From Zygnema cylindricum (lineage: Eukaryota > Streptophyta > Zygnematophyceae > Zygnematales > Zygnemataceae), in NCBI GenBank assembly GCA_037447655.1, contig JBBHKE010000315.1, positions 1 through 27,481 of the forward strand: a stretch of DNA of 27,481 nt. The letters run 5' to 3'. The notes under the pieces were generated by a model, which ran no database searches, was not told the origin of the DNA, and saw only the letters and a program-made list of their open reading frames with translations. Shown piece after piece: positions 20,465 through 27,481 of this stretch; within the stretch, counting starts at the first letter, position 1; each line of letters begins with the position of its first letter. The translations under genes and the position numbers were made by a program.

Positions 20465-20715
20465 TGTCAATGTAAGTATGTTGATTCGTAAATAGCGTGG
20501 CTCGATTTCGTCGCGCGTGACGACGCTTATTATTTTCATTTAATTTCAAATGATATTTTTACGCCGGTTCGTTTTATTATAAGTTTATTTTGTTTCGTGC
20601 GTTATAATATTTACGTACGAGACTTATAGTACTTTTAATTTTTATAGGTTTCGTTTCACTTTGCGTCTAAGTTCAATGTAACACTTAGACGATTCAATTT
20701 CAATTTTGAGAATAA
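20465..20715 (-). repeat. Right arm of the fold-back element, inner part
   Basis: Inverted copy of about 19930-20181, for example GTAAGTATGTTGATTCG against CGAATCAACATAC on the other arm and TTTCGTTTCACTTTGCGTC against GACGCAAAGTGAAACGAAA. It ends with TAA, one copy of the target duplication of the inserted element. Confidence 0.85.
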
Positions 20716-21443
20716 GGGTAAGGTTCCATTAGGCGGTCCCAGTAAAAGTACGGACAAGTCTACTGACAGCGTTTACTGGAAGTCCGCTCCATTATGTCGG
20801 GCCAGTAACAAGCATTCCTCAATTATGATTGGCGCCACATAAGTTACAGTCTAGATTCTAAAAATCTTAAAAAAATCTACAAACGGGATATCTGTACGAA
20901 ATATCTGTACGACCGGAGGTAGTTAATGATTTGTACATAAAGTTTTCGGCCAGATTTTGATTTTGAAAATAGAAATCGAAATTTCGAAACGGAATGGCAA
21001 AAAGAAGTGTCAAACTTTGAAGGTCGCGGCAAAACCTTGAATGTCAGACGGAGCGTGCGAGGATATTTTCAACCTGACATGCATTCAGCGTGGCAGGCGG
21101 CACATGGCCTGTACGACGTGCACGCCTGTGATCCCTCGATCAAAGTAGATATGTATTTATTTTTTGACGTGTACCAATGGCAATCATCTCGTGGGCCCCA
21201 ACTCTCCTCGCGAGGAGAGTTGGGGCCCACGAGATGATGTGCCCGATTGCTTCGCAGATCTATAATAGTGAAACATCCAACGGTCAGGAATCACTCCTAC
21301 ATCATTGGAGCTTCCCGACAGCTTTCCAGTAGCGATGTTTCGTCTTACAAAAAAAAATTAATGGTACGGATATGTACGGTGATGTACGAATACGTACGGC
21401 GTCCAGTAGCAAACCTCACTTTTCGCCTAATGGAACCTTACCC
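20716..21443. mobile_element. PIF/Harbinger-like non-autonomous element (728 bp)
   Basis: It has perfect 20-bp terminal inverted repeats (GGGTAAGGTTCCATTAGGCG) and a 3-bp TAA duplication at 20713-20715 and 21444-21446. The G-rich terminus and TAA/TTA target are the marks of PIF/Harbinger and Tourist-like elements. There is no transposase. It contains a perfect 56-bp palindrome at 21183-21238. The undisturbed left arm of the host element gives an independent view of the empty site with a single TAA. Confidence 0.88.
21183..21238. repeat. Perfect 56-bp palindrome, no spacer
   Basis: Two 28-bp arms meet at 21210/21211 (CTCCTCG|CGAGGAG). Every base pairs, and the next base pair outward does not. 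Each arm contains GTGGGCCCCA, which includes TGGGCC (the plant TCP/site II core). It would form a strong cruciform or hairpin. Confidence 0.95.
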
Positions 21444-21446
21444 TAA

Positions 21447-21776
21447 GTGCTCTCACCGTGGAGCTCACATAACGACAAAAAGTTACTGTCTGCAACCATT
21501 TTATTTACATGTGGTCGCCGCAGTTTTGTTGCCGTAAACGCTCGCCGACCGTGTGAATTGCTAATTTTATTATGATGGTCAACGTTCGCAAGCGCGGCAA
21601 AATTTTAAGCGGTTGAAACAATATTTTGAAAACAAAGATGTCCAACCGATTGACCGTCAAGTTTATACTCAACGGAACTTTATTTGTACCAATGTGTACG
21701 TCAAACGTATGTTTTTTGACAAAATGACGTAAGTGCCTGTGCGCAACCAAAACAGTCACTGTCATGATCAATTCCC
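21447..21776 (-). repeat. Right arm of the fold-back element, outer part
   Basis: Inverted copy of about 19595-19925. Long matching blocks include TTGGTTGCGCACAGGCACTT on one arm and its complement on the other. Confidence 0.85.
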
Positions 21777-21837
21777 TAAAATTAAAGTATTTCGCGGTAG
21801 ATTGTACAGCTGTTGATAAGCAAGGTAAAACGTTTAT

Positions 21838-22038
21838 TTCCTTGACACCTTCCCCCATAGTCCGTACCGCATTCCGCCAACAAAATATAAGTACAGTACT
21901 CCGCAGAATTAACTTGTACGGCAATTAGTCGGCAGGTCAAACAGTTTTCTTTCCTCGACACTTTTCCGTATAGTCCGTACCGCATTTCCTTTTACAAAAT
22001 TCCAGTACTGTACTATATGGTACGGCGCGTGGTCACGG
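21838..22038. repeat. GTACGG-rich tandem repeat, left block
   Basis: About 1.8 copies of a roughly 113-bp unit: a TTTCCTYGACACYTT start, CATAGTCCGTACCGCATT, ACAAAAT, a GTACTGTAC-like block and a GGTCA block. The array resumes at 22809 after the nested MITEs. Confidence 0.65.
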
Positions 22039-22044
22039 TAGGTA

Positions 22045-22782
22045 CACCGCGAATCGTTATTATTGTCAAAGTTTAAATAGCGTTGAAGAAAATTTACCGT
22101 AATTGATGCTAATTAAGAATTTGATTTTTTTTTTAATAAAGGTGTATTCTAATTTCGGCGTTAATGCTAATTTGGAACAGCAAAAATGGAATATTTTCTG
22201 TACTGTTATATACATTACACCGTCGATCGTATTTAGCGTGTTGAACACTAATTCGGCAACCCTAAATTTTGACCCTTGAACCTTAAATAGAATAAATGAC
22301 GCTATTTAAGGACGTGGACCATTATTTGCCACGTCTCCTGGCACTGAATTAGAATTAATGACGCTAATTTTTTCTTTACTCTAATAATTTCTACACGCTA
22401 AATACGATCGACGGTGTAGTATATGTATTTGTAAAAAATATTAGAAATCGTACGCCGTCGGGAAATTTAAACATCCGTTCATCTCATAATAATTTACGTG
22501 TCAGACTTTTCCCGTTTTTTGTGCGCCCGTACCTATGCGTGCGCGTCTGATTTAATTCATTTTTTGTAAAATTTTCACTTGAAAAGGTACATTTATGTAC
22601 GGTATGACATCGACCGTACACCACATTATCTAGATGCACCGTACTTTCGTTCTTTACGCTATTATGTACGGTACTTAATTAACGTCAAGGAAAAATTAAA
22701 ATCATGCATCCTATTTGAGGAAAAAAATAGAAATTTTAAGAACCCAAATTAGAGTTGTTGACACTAATAACGATTCGCGGTG
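22045..22782. mobile_element. TA-flanked MITE-like element, outer copy of a nest
   Basis: The ends are CACCGCGAATCGTTATTA and its complement (TAATAACGATTCGCGGTG), flanked by TA at 22043-22044 and 22783-22784. The termini match the family at 1080-1296 and 9158-9369, but the 738-bp interior is different and contains a second element (22218-22416). There is no coding capacity. Confidence 0.8.
22218..22416. mobile_element. TA-flanked MITE nested inside another
   Basis: The ends are CACCGTCGATCGTATTTAGC and its perfect complement, flanked by TA at 22216-22217 and 22417-22418. The 199-bp length and the TACACCG start tie it to the same superfamily, but the inner terminal sequence differs from the outer element. 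It lies wholly inside 22045-22782 and so inserted later. Confidence 0.85.
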
Positions 22783-22808
22783 TAGTTTGTACTATTTCAA
22801 GTAACTTT

Positions 22809-23028
22809 CGTCAACAAAATTCTAAGTACTAACAGATAGTAAACCGTACAACAGGTGGTCGGTACGGTCAAACGTTTCTTTCCTTCACTCACAATTTACG
22901 AAATTGTACAACGAGCGGTACGGAAGGTAGGCCGTACCTGACTCGTCAACAAAATTAAAGTACTAACAGATATTACACCGTACGACAAGTGGTCAGTACG
23001 GTCAAACGTTTCTTTCATTTACTCACGT
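22809..23028. repeat. GTACGG-rich tandem repeat, right block (135-bp unit)
   Basis: Two units start CGTCAACAAAATT at 22809 and 22944. Each continues with AGTACTAACAGAT, a CCGTAC block, GTGGTC, and GTACGGTCAAACGTTTCTTTC. They share blocks with 21838-22038, so the outer MITE appears to have inserted into an existing array. Confidence 0.75.
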
Positions 23029-23036
23029 CCAAGAGC

Positions 23037-23117
23037 TCCACGTGTCGAAAAAGCAAGAAACGGTTGTCCTAATCGATCTCAATCGAGAATATTCTTTCAG
23101 TAAAGTTGCCACGTGGC
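23037..23117. promoter_or_regulatory. Two G-box (CACGTG) elements
   Basis: TCCACGTGTC at 23037-23046 and the perfect palindrome GCCACGTGGC at 23108-23117, 50-130 bp before an ATG in good plant context (TAGCCATGGCT). G-boxes bind bHLH and bZIP factors in light- and ABA-responsive plant promoters. No convincing TATA box lies between. Confidence 0.45.
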
Positions 23118-23165
23118 GTTCGCTAACAAACTTTTGTATCCGTGTGACGTAGTGAGCTCGTAGCC

Positions 23166-23482
23166 ATGGCTGCCACCTCGGTCACGGCGGCATTGCCACT
23201 TTCCGGTTTATTCCATTTTAATCTGATGTGCATAAAATCTGTCATGATTCTTTCACAGATGAGATATCTGCCAGAATTTCAAATTGCAATACTCAAATTT
23301 TCAAGGTTTGCCTCATTTTCTGTAATTTTCAAGATGCTTACGAGATTCATGTACAAAGCCTTTTGAAATATTGTCTCTGTCACATACTCGTTTTTTAGCT
23401 CGTTCCACATTGGGAGGTCTTATCTGACTGTCCCAAAGATATCAACCGGAATTACGTCAATATAACGACATGTTTAACATGA
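23166..23482 (+). CDS. Candidate small three-exon gene (weak)
   Basis: An ATG in strong context (GCCATGGCTGCC) starts a GC-richer stretch beginning MAATSVTAALPLS, which looks like the start of a plastid transit peptide. A possible model has exons 23166-23205, 23259-23305 and 23399-23482 with GT-AG introns and a TGA at 23480-23482, giving about 56 residues ending in a Cys/Asn-rich tail with an N-I-T site. Against it, the first intron would be only 53 nt, below the usual plant minimum, and I recognise no family. It could instead be the 5' exon of a lost gene. G-boxes lie just upstream. Confidence 0.2.
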
Positions 23483-23814
23483 TATGCAAAAAAAAATGTC
23501 GTTGACTTGATTTTTTCCATATCAATAGATTGTTGAAAATTGGTTATGTTGGTTTTTTGCTATTTTATGATTTTTTTTTGAAATATGAATAAAAAGGGTG
23601 ATAAATTGTACCAAAGTGAGAAAAAAAGGGTGGTTCGGGGGTTGAAAGGATGAGGGAGGTGGTTGTGCTTGCAAATAAATGTTAGTGTACGTGGGAGATT
23701 TGTAATGGCAGTGTACGTGGGAGATTTATATATGATATTGTTGTTTTTTCACAATTTTTATTTATTTTTTTCAAAAAAATATTTTATTGATTTTGTGGAT
23801 TCGGGACATTACAG
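23483..23814. other. AT-rich spacer, no gene seen
   Basis: Contains oligo-A and oligo-T runs and a short direct duplication (GTGTACGTGGGAGATTT with GT variants near 23684-23729). No coding similarity until the LRR exon. Confidence 0.45.
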
Positions 23815-23886
23815 TTATTTATATAACAACCGGTTGAGTAGAAGAATTCCATCGTCTATCGGCCAACTGAAATTCCTCAATCTTTT
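23815..23886 (+). pseudogene. Orphan 72-nt leucine-rich-repeat exon
   Basis: Exactly 72 nt between CATTACAG and GTAAGA. It reads, with one base carried in and two carried out (symmetric intron phase), as one plant-type LRR: YLYNNRLSRRIPSSIGQLKF followed by LNL. This is the plant extracellular LRR consensus (LxxNxLSGxIPSSIGxLxxLxxL) with G to R at one position. Chains of 72-nt phase-symmetric exons, one repeat each, are typical of SERK- and ERECTA-like receptor kinases. No neighbouring LRR exon, kinase domain or signal peptide is visible on either side, so this is a lone exon, either the relic of a deleted gene or a captured piece. Confidence 0.65.
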
Positions 23887-24304
23887 GTAAGACACGTGAC
23901 ACTTTGGTTGCGTTAGGCATTAGAAGTGTGTTTTAAATAAAGCTAGTTTTTGTAAAAAGTAGTCACCAACATTAAAGTGTTTTTAAGAAAGAGCTTTTAT
24001 TTATTTATTTATTTTTATTATTATTATGCAAAACCTAACAAAAAAAAATTACGTGACTTCATGGTGGAAAAGAGGAGGGAAGAGAGAGTAAGAGCTGGTG
24101 GTCAAAAGAAAGGTAGGGAAGGGCGAGGTTGGTGCGGGCCGGTGGCGGAGCAGTGATAGAATTATGATTGAAAGAAGTGTGGATCGAGAAAATTGCAGTT
24201 TAAAAATGTTCTTTTTGTTTTATTATTTTCATTGAGTTGTGCTTGTACTGTGGTTTTGTTTAGGTGCTTCATTTATAATGGTTCGCGGGTTGTATATTTT
24301 ATGC
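23887..24304. other. Spacer before the purine tract
   Basis: No gene is seen. It holds a (TTTA)n-like run near 23997-24025 and an A/G-rich stretch at 24065-24140 that foreshadows the purine tract. Confidence 0.5.
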
Positions 24305-26103
24305 ATTGAAAGAAAGATGGGGAGGAGAGGGGGGGGGGTTTGAAAATGGGAGGGGAGATGGGGAGAGAGAGAGATGGGGAGAGGGGCCGGAGGCAAGCGG
24401 CAAGGGGAGCGGGCGATGGGGAGGGGCAGAGGAAAACAAGGTGAGGGGGTAGAGAGAGTTAAAGGAAGAAAGGGAGGGGGGGAATAGGGGAGAGATTGAG
24501 TGTTGGATAAAGGGAGAGAGGAAACGGTGGAAATGGGGAGAGGTGAGGCAGAGGGGGAGAGAGGGAGAGGGAGTGGCAGAAAGGAGGGTTTGAGATGGCA
24601 AAAGGGAGAAATGGGGAGATGTGGAGAGAGGGAGTTAGGACATGGAGAGATGGGGATGGAGAAGGCAAGTGGAAGGGGGAGAGGGCGAGGGAAAAGGAGA
24701 TGGGTAGAATGGGCGAGGGAGAGGGGTAGAGGAAGAAGAGAGAGATGGAGGGACAGCCAGAGGAGGAGACGGGGGGAGAGGTGGGGTGGTTGAGGGGGGG
24801 AGTGGGGTTAATAGAAAGGGAAAAAGAAAGGGTGAAGGAGATGTAGGGAGAGAGGGAGAAGAAGAGTGCGAGGGTGGGAGATGGTAAGAGGGAAAGAGGA
24901 AATGAGGAGGATAGGGTGAAAAGGGGAGAGGAGTAAAGGGAAAAACGTGGGGAGAAGAGGAGAGAGGGGGGTATATAATGGGATAGAAACAAGGGAAAAT
25001 GGAGGAAGAGGGGAGATGCAGAGAGGGAGAGGGATATTTGAAGACAGAGAGAAAAAGAGAGCGATAGGGAAGAGGAAAAGACGAAAAGAGAGAGGGAAGG
25101 AGGGAAAGAGAGCGTCAAAACGGAAAATGGGGAGAAGAGAGGAAAGTGTGTGGGAGAGGGATATGGAGAGATAGGGGGATGGGGGTGTAGGAGTGGGAGA
25201 GCGTGGGAGAATGAACAGGAGAGGGAAAGAAATAAAGAGAGGGAGGAAGGGAGAGGGAGAAGGAGAGGTAAAGTAGATGGGGGGAAGATGGGGGAAAGAG
25301 GAGGGGGGAGAGAGGGGTAGAGGGAGAGGTAGATGGGGAGGGAGAGTGACTTTAAGAGGGAGAGACGTTGAGAGAGGGTGAGGGGTATATTTGGGGAGAG
25401 AGAGGGTCAAAGGGAGAGAGTATGAGAGGGAGAGCTGAGGAGAAGAGGAGAGGGGGAAAAGGGGAGATACGGTTGGAGAGAGGGAGAAAGAGAGAAGGAG
25501 AGAGAGAGGGGGAGAGAACGGGAATGGGTAAAAAAGGGGGACAGTAGGGGGAGAGGAGGGAGAGAGGGAGTGAGTGAGAAAGCGAGACCGAGAGGGAGAG
25601 GGAGGGAGAGATAGGGGGAGGGAAAGGGAGAGAGAGAGGGGGATGGCAAATTGAAGAGGGGTGGGGCGGGGGCCGGGGCGGGGGTGGGGACGGCAGCGTC
25701 GGGATGAGAGGAAGAGGGGGAGATCGAGACTTAGGGAGAGGGAGAGGAGGTGAGGAGGAAAAGGAGGAGAAGCGAAGAGGGAATTTGCGATAGAAAGCGA
25801 GATCGAGAGGGAGTTTGAGTTTGAGAGAGAGATAGGAAGAAAGAGAGAGAGAGAGGAAGAGGGAGAGTGAGAGGGCGAGGGAGTGGAAGAGGGAGAGGGA
25901 GAGAAAAGAGAGAGGGAGAGGAAAGGAGGTGGAGGGGGGAGAGTGTGAAAGTTGGGAAGAGGTTGAGAGGGGCTGGCGGAGAGAAGGGAGAGGGGGAGAT
26001 GGAGAGGGGGGAGAGGGGGTAATAGTGAGATAGATAGGTGGGGAGAGGGAAAGTGAGAGAGAGGGGGAAAGAGTGAAATGAAGGGAGAGGGAGAGGGAGA
26101 TGT
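24305..26103. repeat. 1.8-kb homopurine (G/A) tract
   Basis: Almost every base on the + strand is G or A, in irregular GAGAGG/GGGAGA units with no fixed period and few pyrimidine interruptions. The long - strand open frames here (Ser/Pro/Leu-rich, up to 265 codons) are a product of that composition, not genes. Such tracts can form triplex (H-) DNA, and GA repeats are targets of BBR/BPC-type GAGA-binding factors in plants. Confidence 0.97.
25658..25689 (+). other. Strong G-quadruplex motif
   Basis: Six runs of 4-5 G separated by loops of one or two bases (T, C, CC, C, T), inside the purine tract. It is also the only C-containing, CpG-bearing island of the tract. Confidence 0.85.
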
Positions 26104-26460
26104 GAATGATTATCAATAACAATGAACAATAATGGCGAACAATGAACAAAAATGAGTAAGGAATAACGATGAATAATAATAGAAGTTATTGAATAATAAT
26201 ATTTAATTAATAATAATGTTATAATAATATTTTATTAATAATAATGTTTAAGAACGTACATAAACGTCAACCGGAAAACTCCTCGACAAAGTGAAACAAA
26301 ATCGGCCGTACAAATGTACGTCGCAACCTAGAAACAAATCTACTCCTCAAATCAGAACAAAGATTACTACGATCACTATGACACAAAACCGTACAGTGAC
26401 CGGGACCCTCCATACATACACTTCAAATAAGACAAGACACAAATAACTCCGACACTTAAA
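26104..26460. repeat. AAT-rich microsatellite-like stretch and spacer
   Basis: From 26104 to about 26250 the sequence is built of AATAAT/AACAAT units with interruptions, directly after the purine tract. From 26250 it becomes ordinary AT-rich DNA with CCGTAC and GTACG motifs. No gene is seen. Confidence 0.7.
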
Positions 26461-26540
26461 ATCAATACTTAAACTAAGCGTACAATGGTTGCTAAGCTGC
26501 CAACCGACGCTAACACAAATCCCACAATGTAAAACTTAAC

Positions 26541-26693
26541 AATCCCCTTCTCAATGTGGGAATTGTCAAACCACCACTTCAAATCCAAAATAACATAAAC
26601 GAACTTACACAAAACAACAAAAGACAAACTAGACGACCACGCGACAAACACGCTACAACCAATTATAAATTTGAGTCTAACAATCCCCCTCTC
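26541..26693 (-). repeat. Two LTR-boundary-like motifs (purine tract + TGTTA)
   Basis: On the - strand GAGAGGGGGATTGTTAGAC (about 26675-26693) and GAGAAGGGGATTGTTAAG (about 26535-26552) each look like a polypurine tract followed by the TGTTA start of a Copia or TRIM-type LTR. They are about 140 bp apart. The flanks are only weakly alike, so this could be a duplicated LTR edge or an old tandem repeat. No matching LTR end or gag is visible. Confidence 0.35.
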
Positions 26694-26759
26694 AAACTTG
26701 TAATGATTAAACCAATCACAACTTAAAACTTCCCCTCCGTAAAGCATCATGAAGTATAC

Positions 26760-27481
26760 TTAAACAACAAATTAAAACACCAGATTAATGTACGAAACAA
26801 AGCATCAAATGTCCAACATAAGAAACAGTTATATCTCCTCGCGATTTTTCCAAAAAACGCCAAATCGAATAATCCTCCGACAAAATCCTCGCAAACTTCA
26901 ATCAACTCCAAATGTCGTAGCCTCCTCTGAAACGTTACAACTTGATTGCGAATTTTTTTCCTTCAATCACCATTCAAAATTCTTCCGTAACTTCACTCGT
27001 CAAAATTCACGCATACGCCACATGGCGCTTCTCCATTTGTTCTTAGAATCTCAAAAGAAAACAAAATGCCGCTCCAAAAAACACGTACCAGGGCGGTGAA
27101 ATTTCGAAATCAAAATAAATGAAAAGTCCACGCCGCAAATTCACGTCAAATAACTCCGCGTCACAACCTCCATCAGAATTAGCACTTCCTAACATATTTT
27201 TTTTCGTCAACTGAAACCATAGTCACATCCACATGGTACCATAAGGTACCGAAAGATCCGCGTAAACAAATTTTAATAACTCAATGACCGACAAAATCTG
27301 ACGACGACCAACACGGCCGCCTGAATATCCGACATCATCGTTCATTCCCTAATATACGTCAAGCGTCCAACCGGCTCTTCATACGGAACGACTTGTCCTC
27401 CAAAAATAAACTTCACTTTTTTCCTCTTTCTCAACACTCTTCTCTTCTACCGCCTCCAATATCGTTTCCCACTCTTCAACC
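26760..27481. other. Right end of window, no assigned gene
   Basis: The - strand has fairly open, charged stretches (for example near 27400-27481, Glu/Lys-rich) separated by stops; the + strand has one 103-codon frame (26788-27099) of random-looking composition. I recognise no domain. It may be decayed retroelement coding sequence continuing beyond the window. Confidence 0.35.

Larger units (their letters stand above)
19595..21776. mobile_element. Large fold-back element with a nested insertion
   Basis: Two long inverted arms, 19595-20181 and 20465-21776, surround a 283-bp loop (20182-20464). The outer ends are GGGAATTGATCATGAT and its complement (ATGATCAATTCCC), flanked by TA on both sides (19593-19594, 21777-21778). 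The right arm is split by a 728-bp element; without it the arms are about 585 and 580 bp. Arms match along their length with scattered substitutions and small indels. No transposase is recognisable. The loop is more GC-rich, with GTTCGG repeats. The TA flank suggests a Tc1/mariner-type mechanism, but the family is not one I can name. Confidence 0.82.

Noticed and set aside
17117-21030. A single 4-kb transposon with 310-bp terminal inverted repeats
   Set aside because: The right 'terminal repeat' is the left half of an independent 728-bp element with its own 20-bp ends and TAA duplication, inserted in the fold-back arm. The inverted match is two copies of one family.
19600-21924. Similar predicted proteins on opposite strands (19600-19842 and 21505-21924), sharing VTVLVAHRHLRHFVKK
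   Set aside because: They are the two arms of the fold-back element. The similarity is inherited from the inverted repeat, with no sign of selection on this frame and no known domain.
24459-26149. Long - strand open frames of 130-265 codons, Ser/Pro/Leu-rich
   Set aside because: They are the complement of the homopurine tract. A pyrimidine-only strand cannot make stop codons and yields only S/P/L/F-type residues. All overlap each other in different frames, and none has a domain.
1-27481. CRISPR arrays, operons, bacterial-type promoters or terminators
   Set aside because: No regularly spaced identical repeats with unique spacers and no prokaryotic gene organisation; introns and plant transposons dominate.

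Overview
This window is nuclear DNA of a land plant, most likely a seed plant. The evidence is a LysM gene with GT-AG introns at phase 0, Copia retrotransposons with plant-type gag and pol, an isolated 72-nt LRR exon of the plant receptor-kinase type, and dense nested MITEs in AT-rich DNA. The lineage cannot be named from the sequence. There is no operon structure, no rRNA, no convincing intact tRNA and no CRISPR.

Layout. Bases 1-2211 hold the 3' part of a secreted multi-LysM gene (+ strand, five visible exons); a palindromic MITE sits in its third intron. Bases 3096-7564 hold a complete LTR retrotransposon on the - strand: 1270- and 1197-bp LTRs, GAAAA target duplication, a polypurine tract, and a gag-only interior (one ancestral frame of about 630 codons with five in-frame stops, no pol). 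Bases 8239-9130 look like a non-autonomous hAT element that carries a piece related to the same LTR family. A second copy of the intron MITE lies at 9158-9369. Bases 9370-12530 are mostly anonymous, with small decayed ORFs and a 10-base assembly gap at 11086-11095.

Bases 12540-14515 contain two diverged LTRs of the gag-only family placed head to head. They are followed by a broken Copia element whose parts come in the order RT/RNase H end, LTR, gag, protease, pre-integrase zinc finger (14541-17010). Bases 17117-21776 hold DNA-transposon relics. The clearest is a large fold-back element (arms about 580 bp) into whose right arm a 728-bp PIF/Harbinger-like element has inserted; the left arm preserves the empty site. 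The inserted element contains a perfect 56-bp palindrome. Bases 21838-23028 are a minisatellite-like array split by two nested TA-flanked MITEs.

Bases 23037-23886 hold G-box motifs, a weak small-gene candidate and the orphan LRR exon. Bases 24305-26103 are a 1.8-kb purine (G/A) tract with a strong G-quadruplex motif. Bases 26104-27481 are AT-rich, with LTR-boundary-like motifs and no clear gene.

Only the LysM gene looks like a functioning host gene; nearly everything else is mobile DNA or its debris. The most distinctive items are the gag-only LTR family (whole element, inverted LTR pair, and a piece inside the hAT element), the fold-back element with its internally recorded empty site, and the long purine tract.
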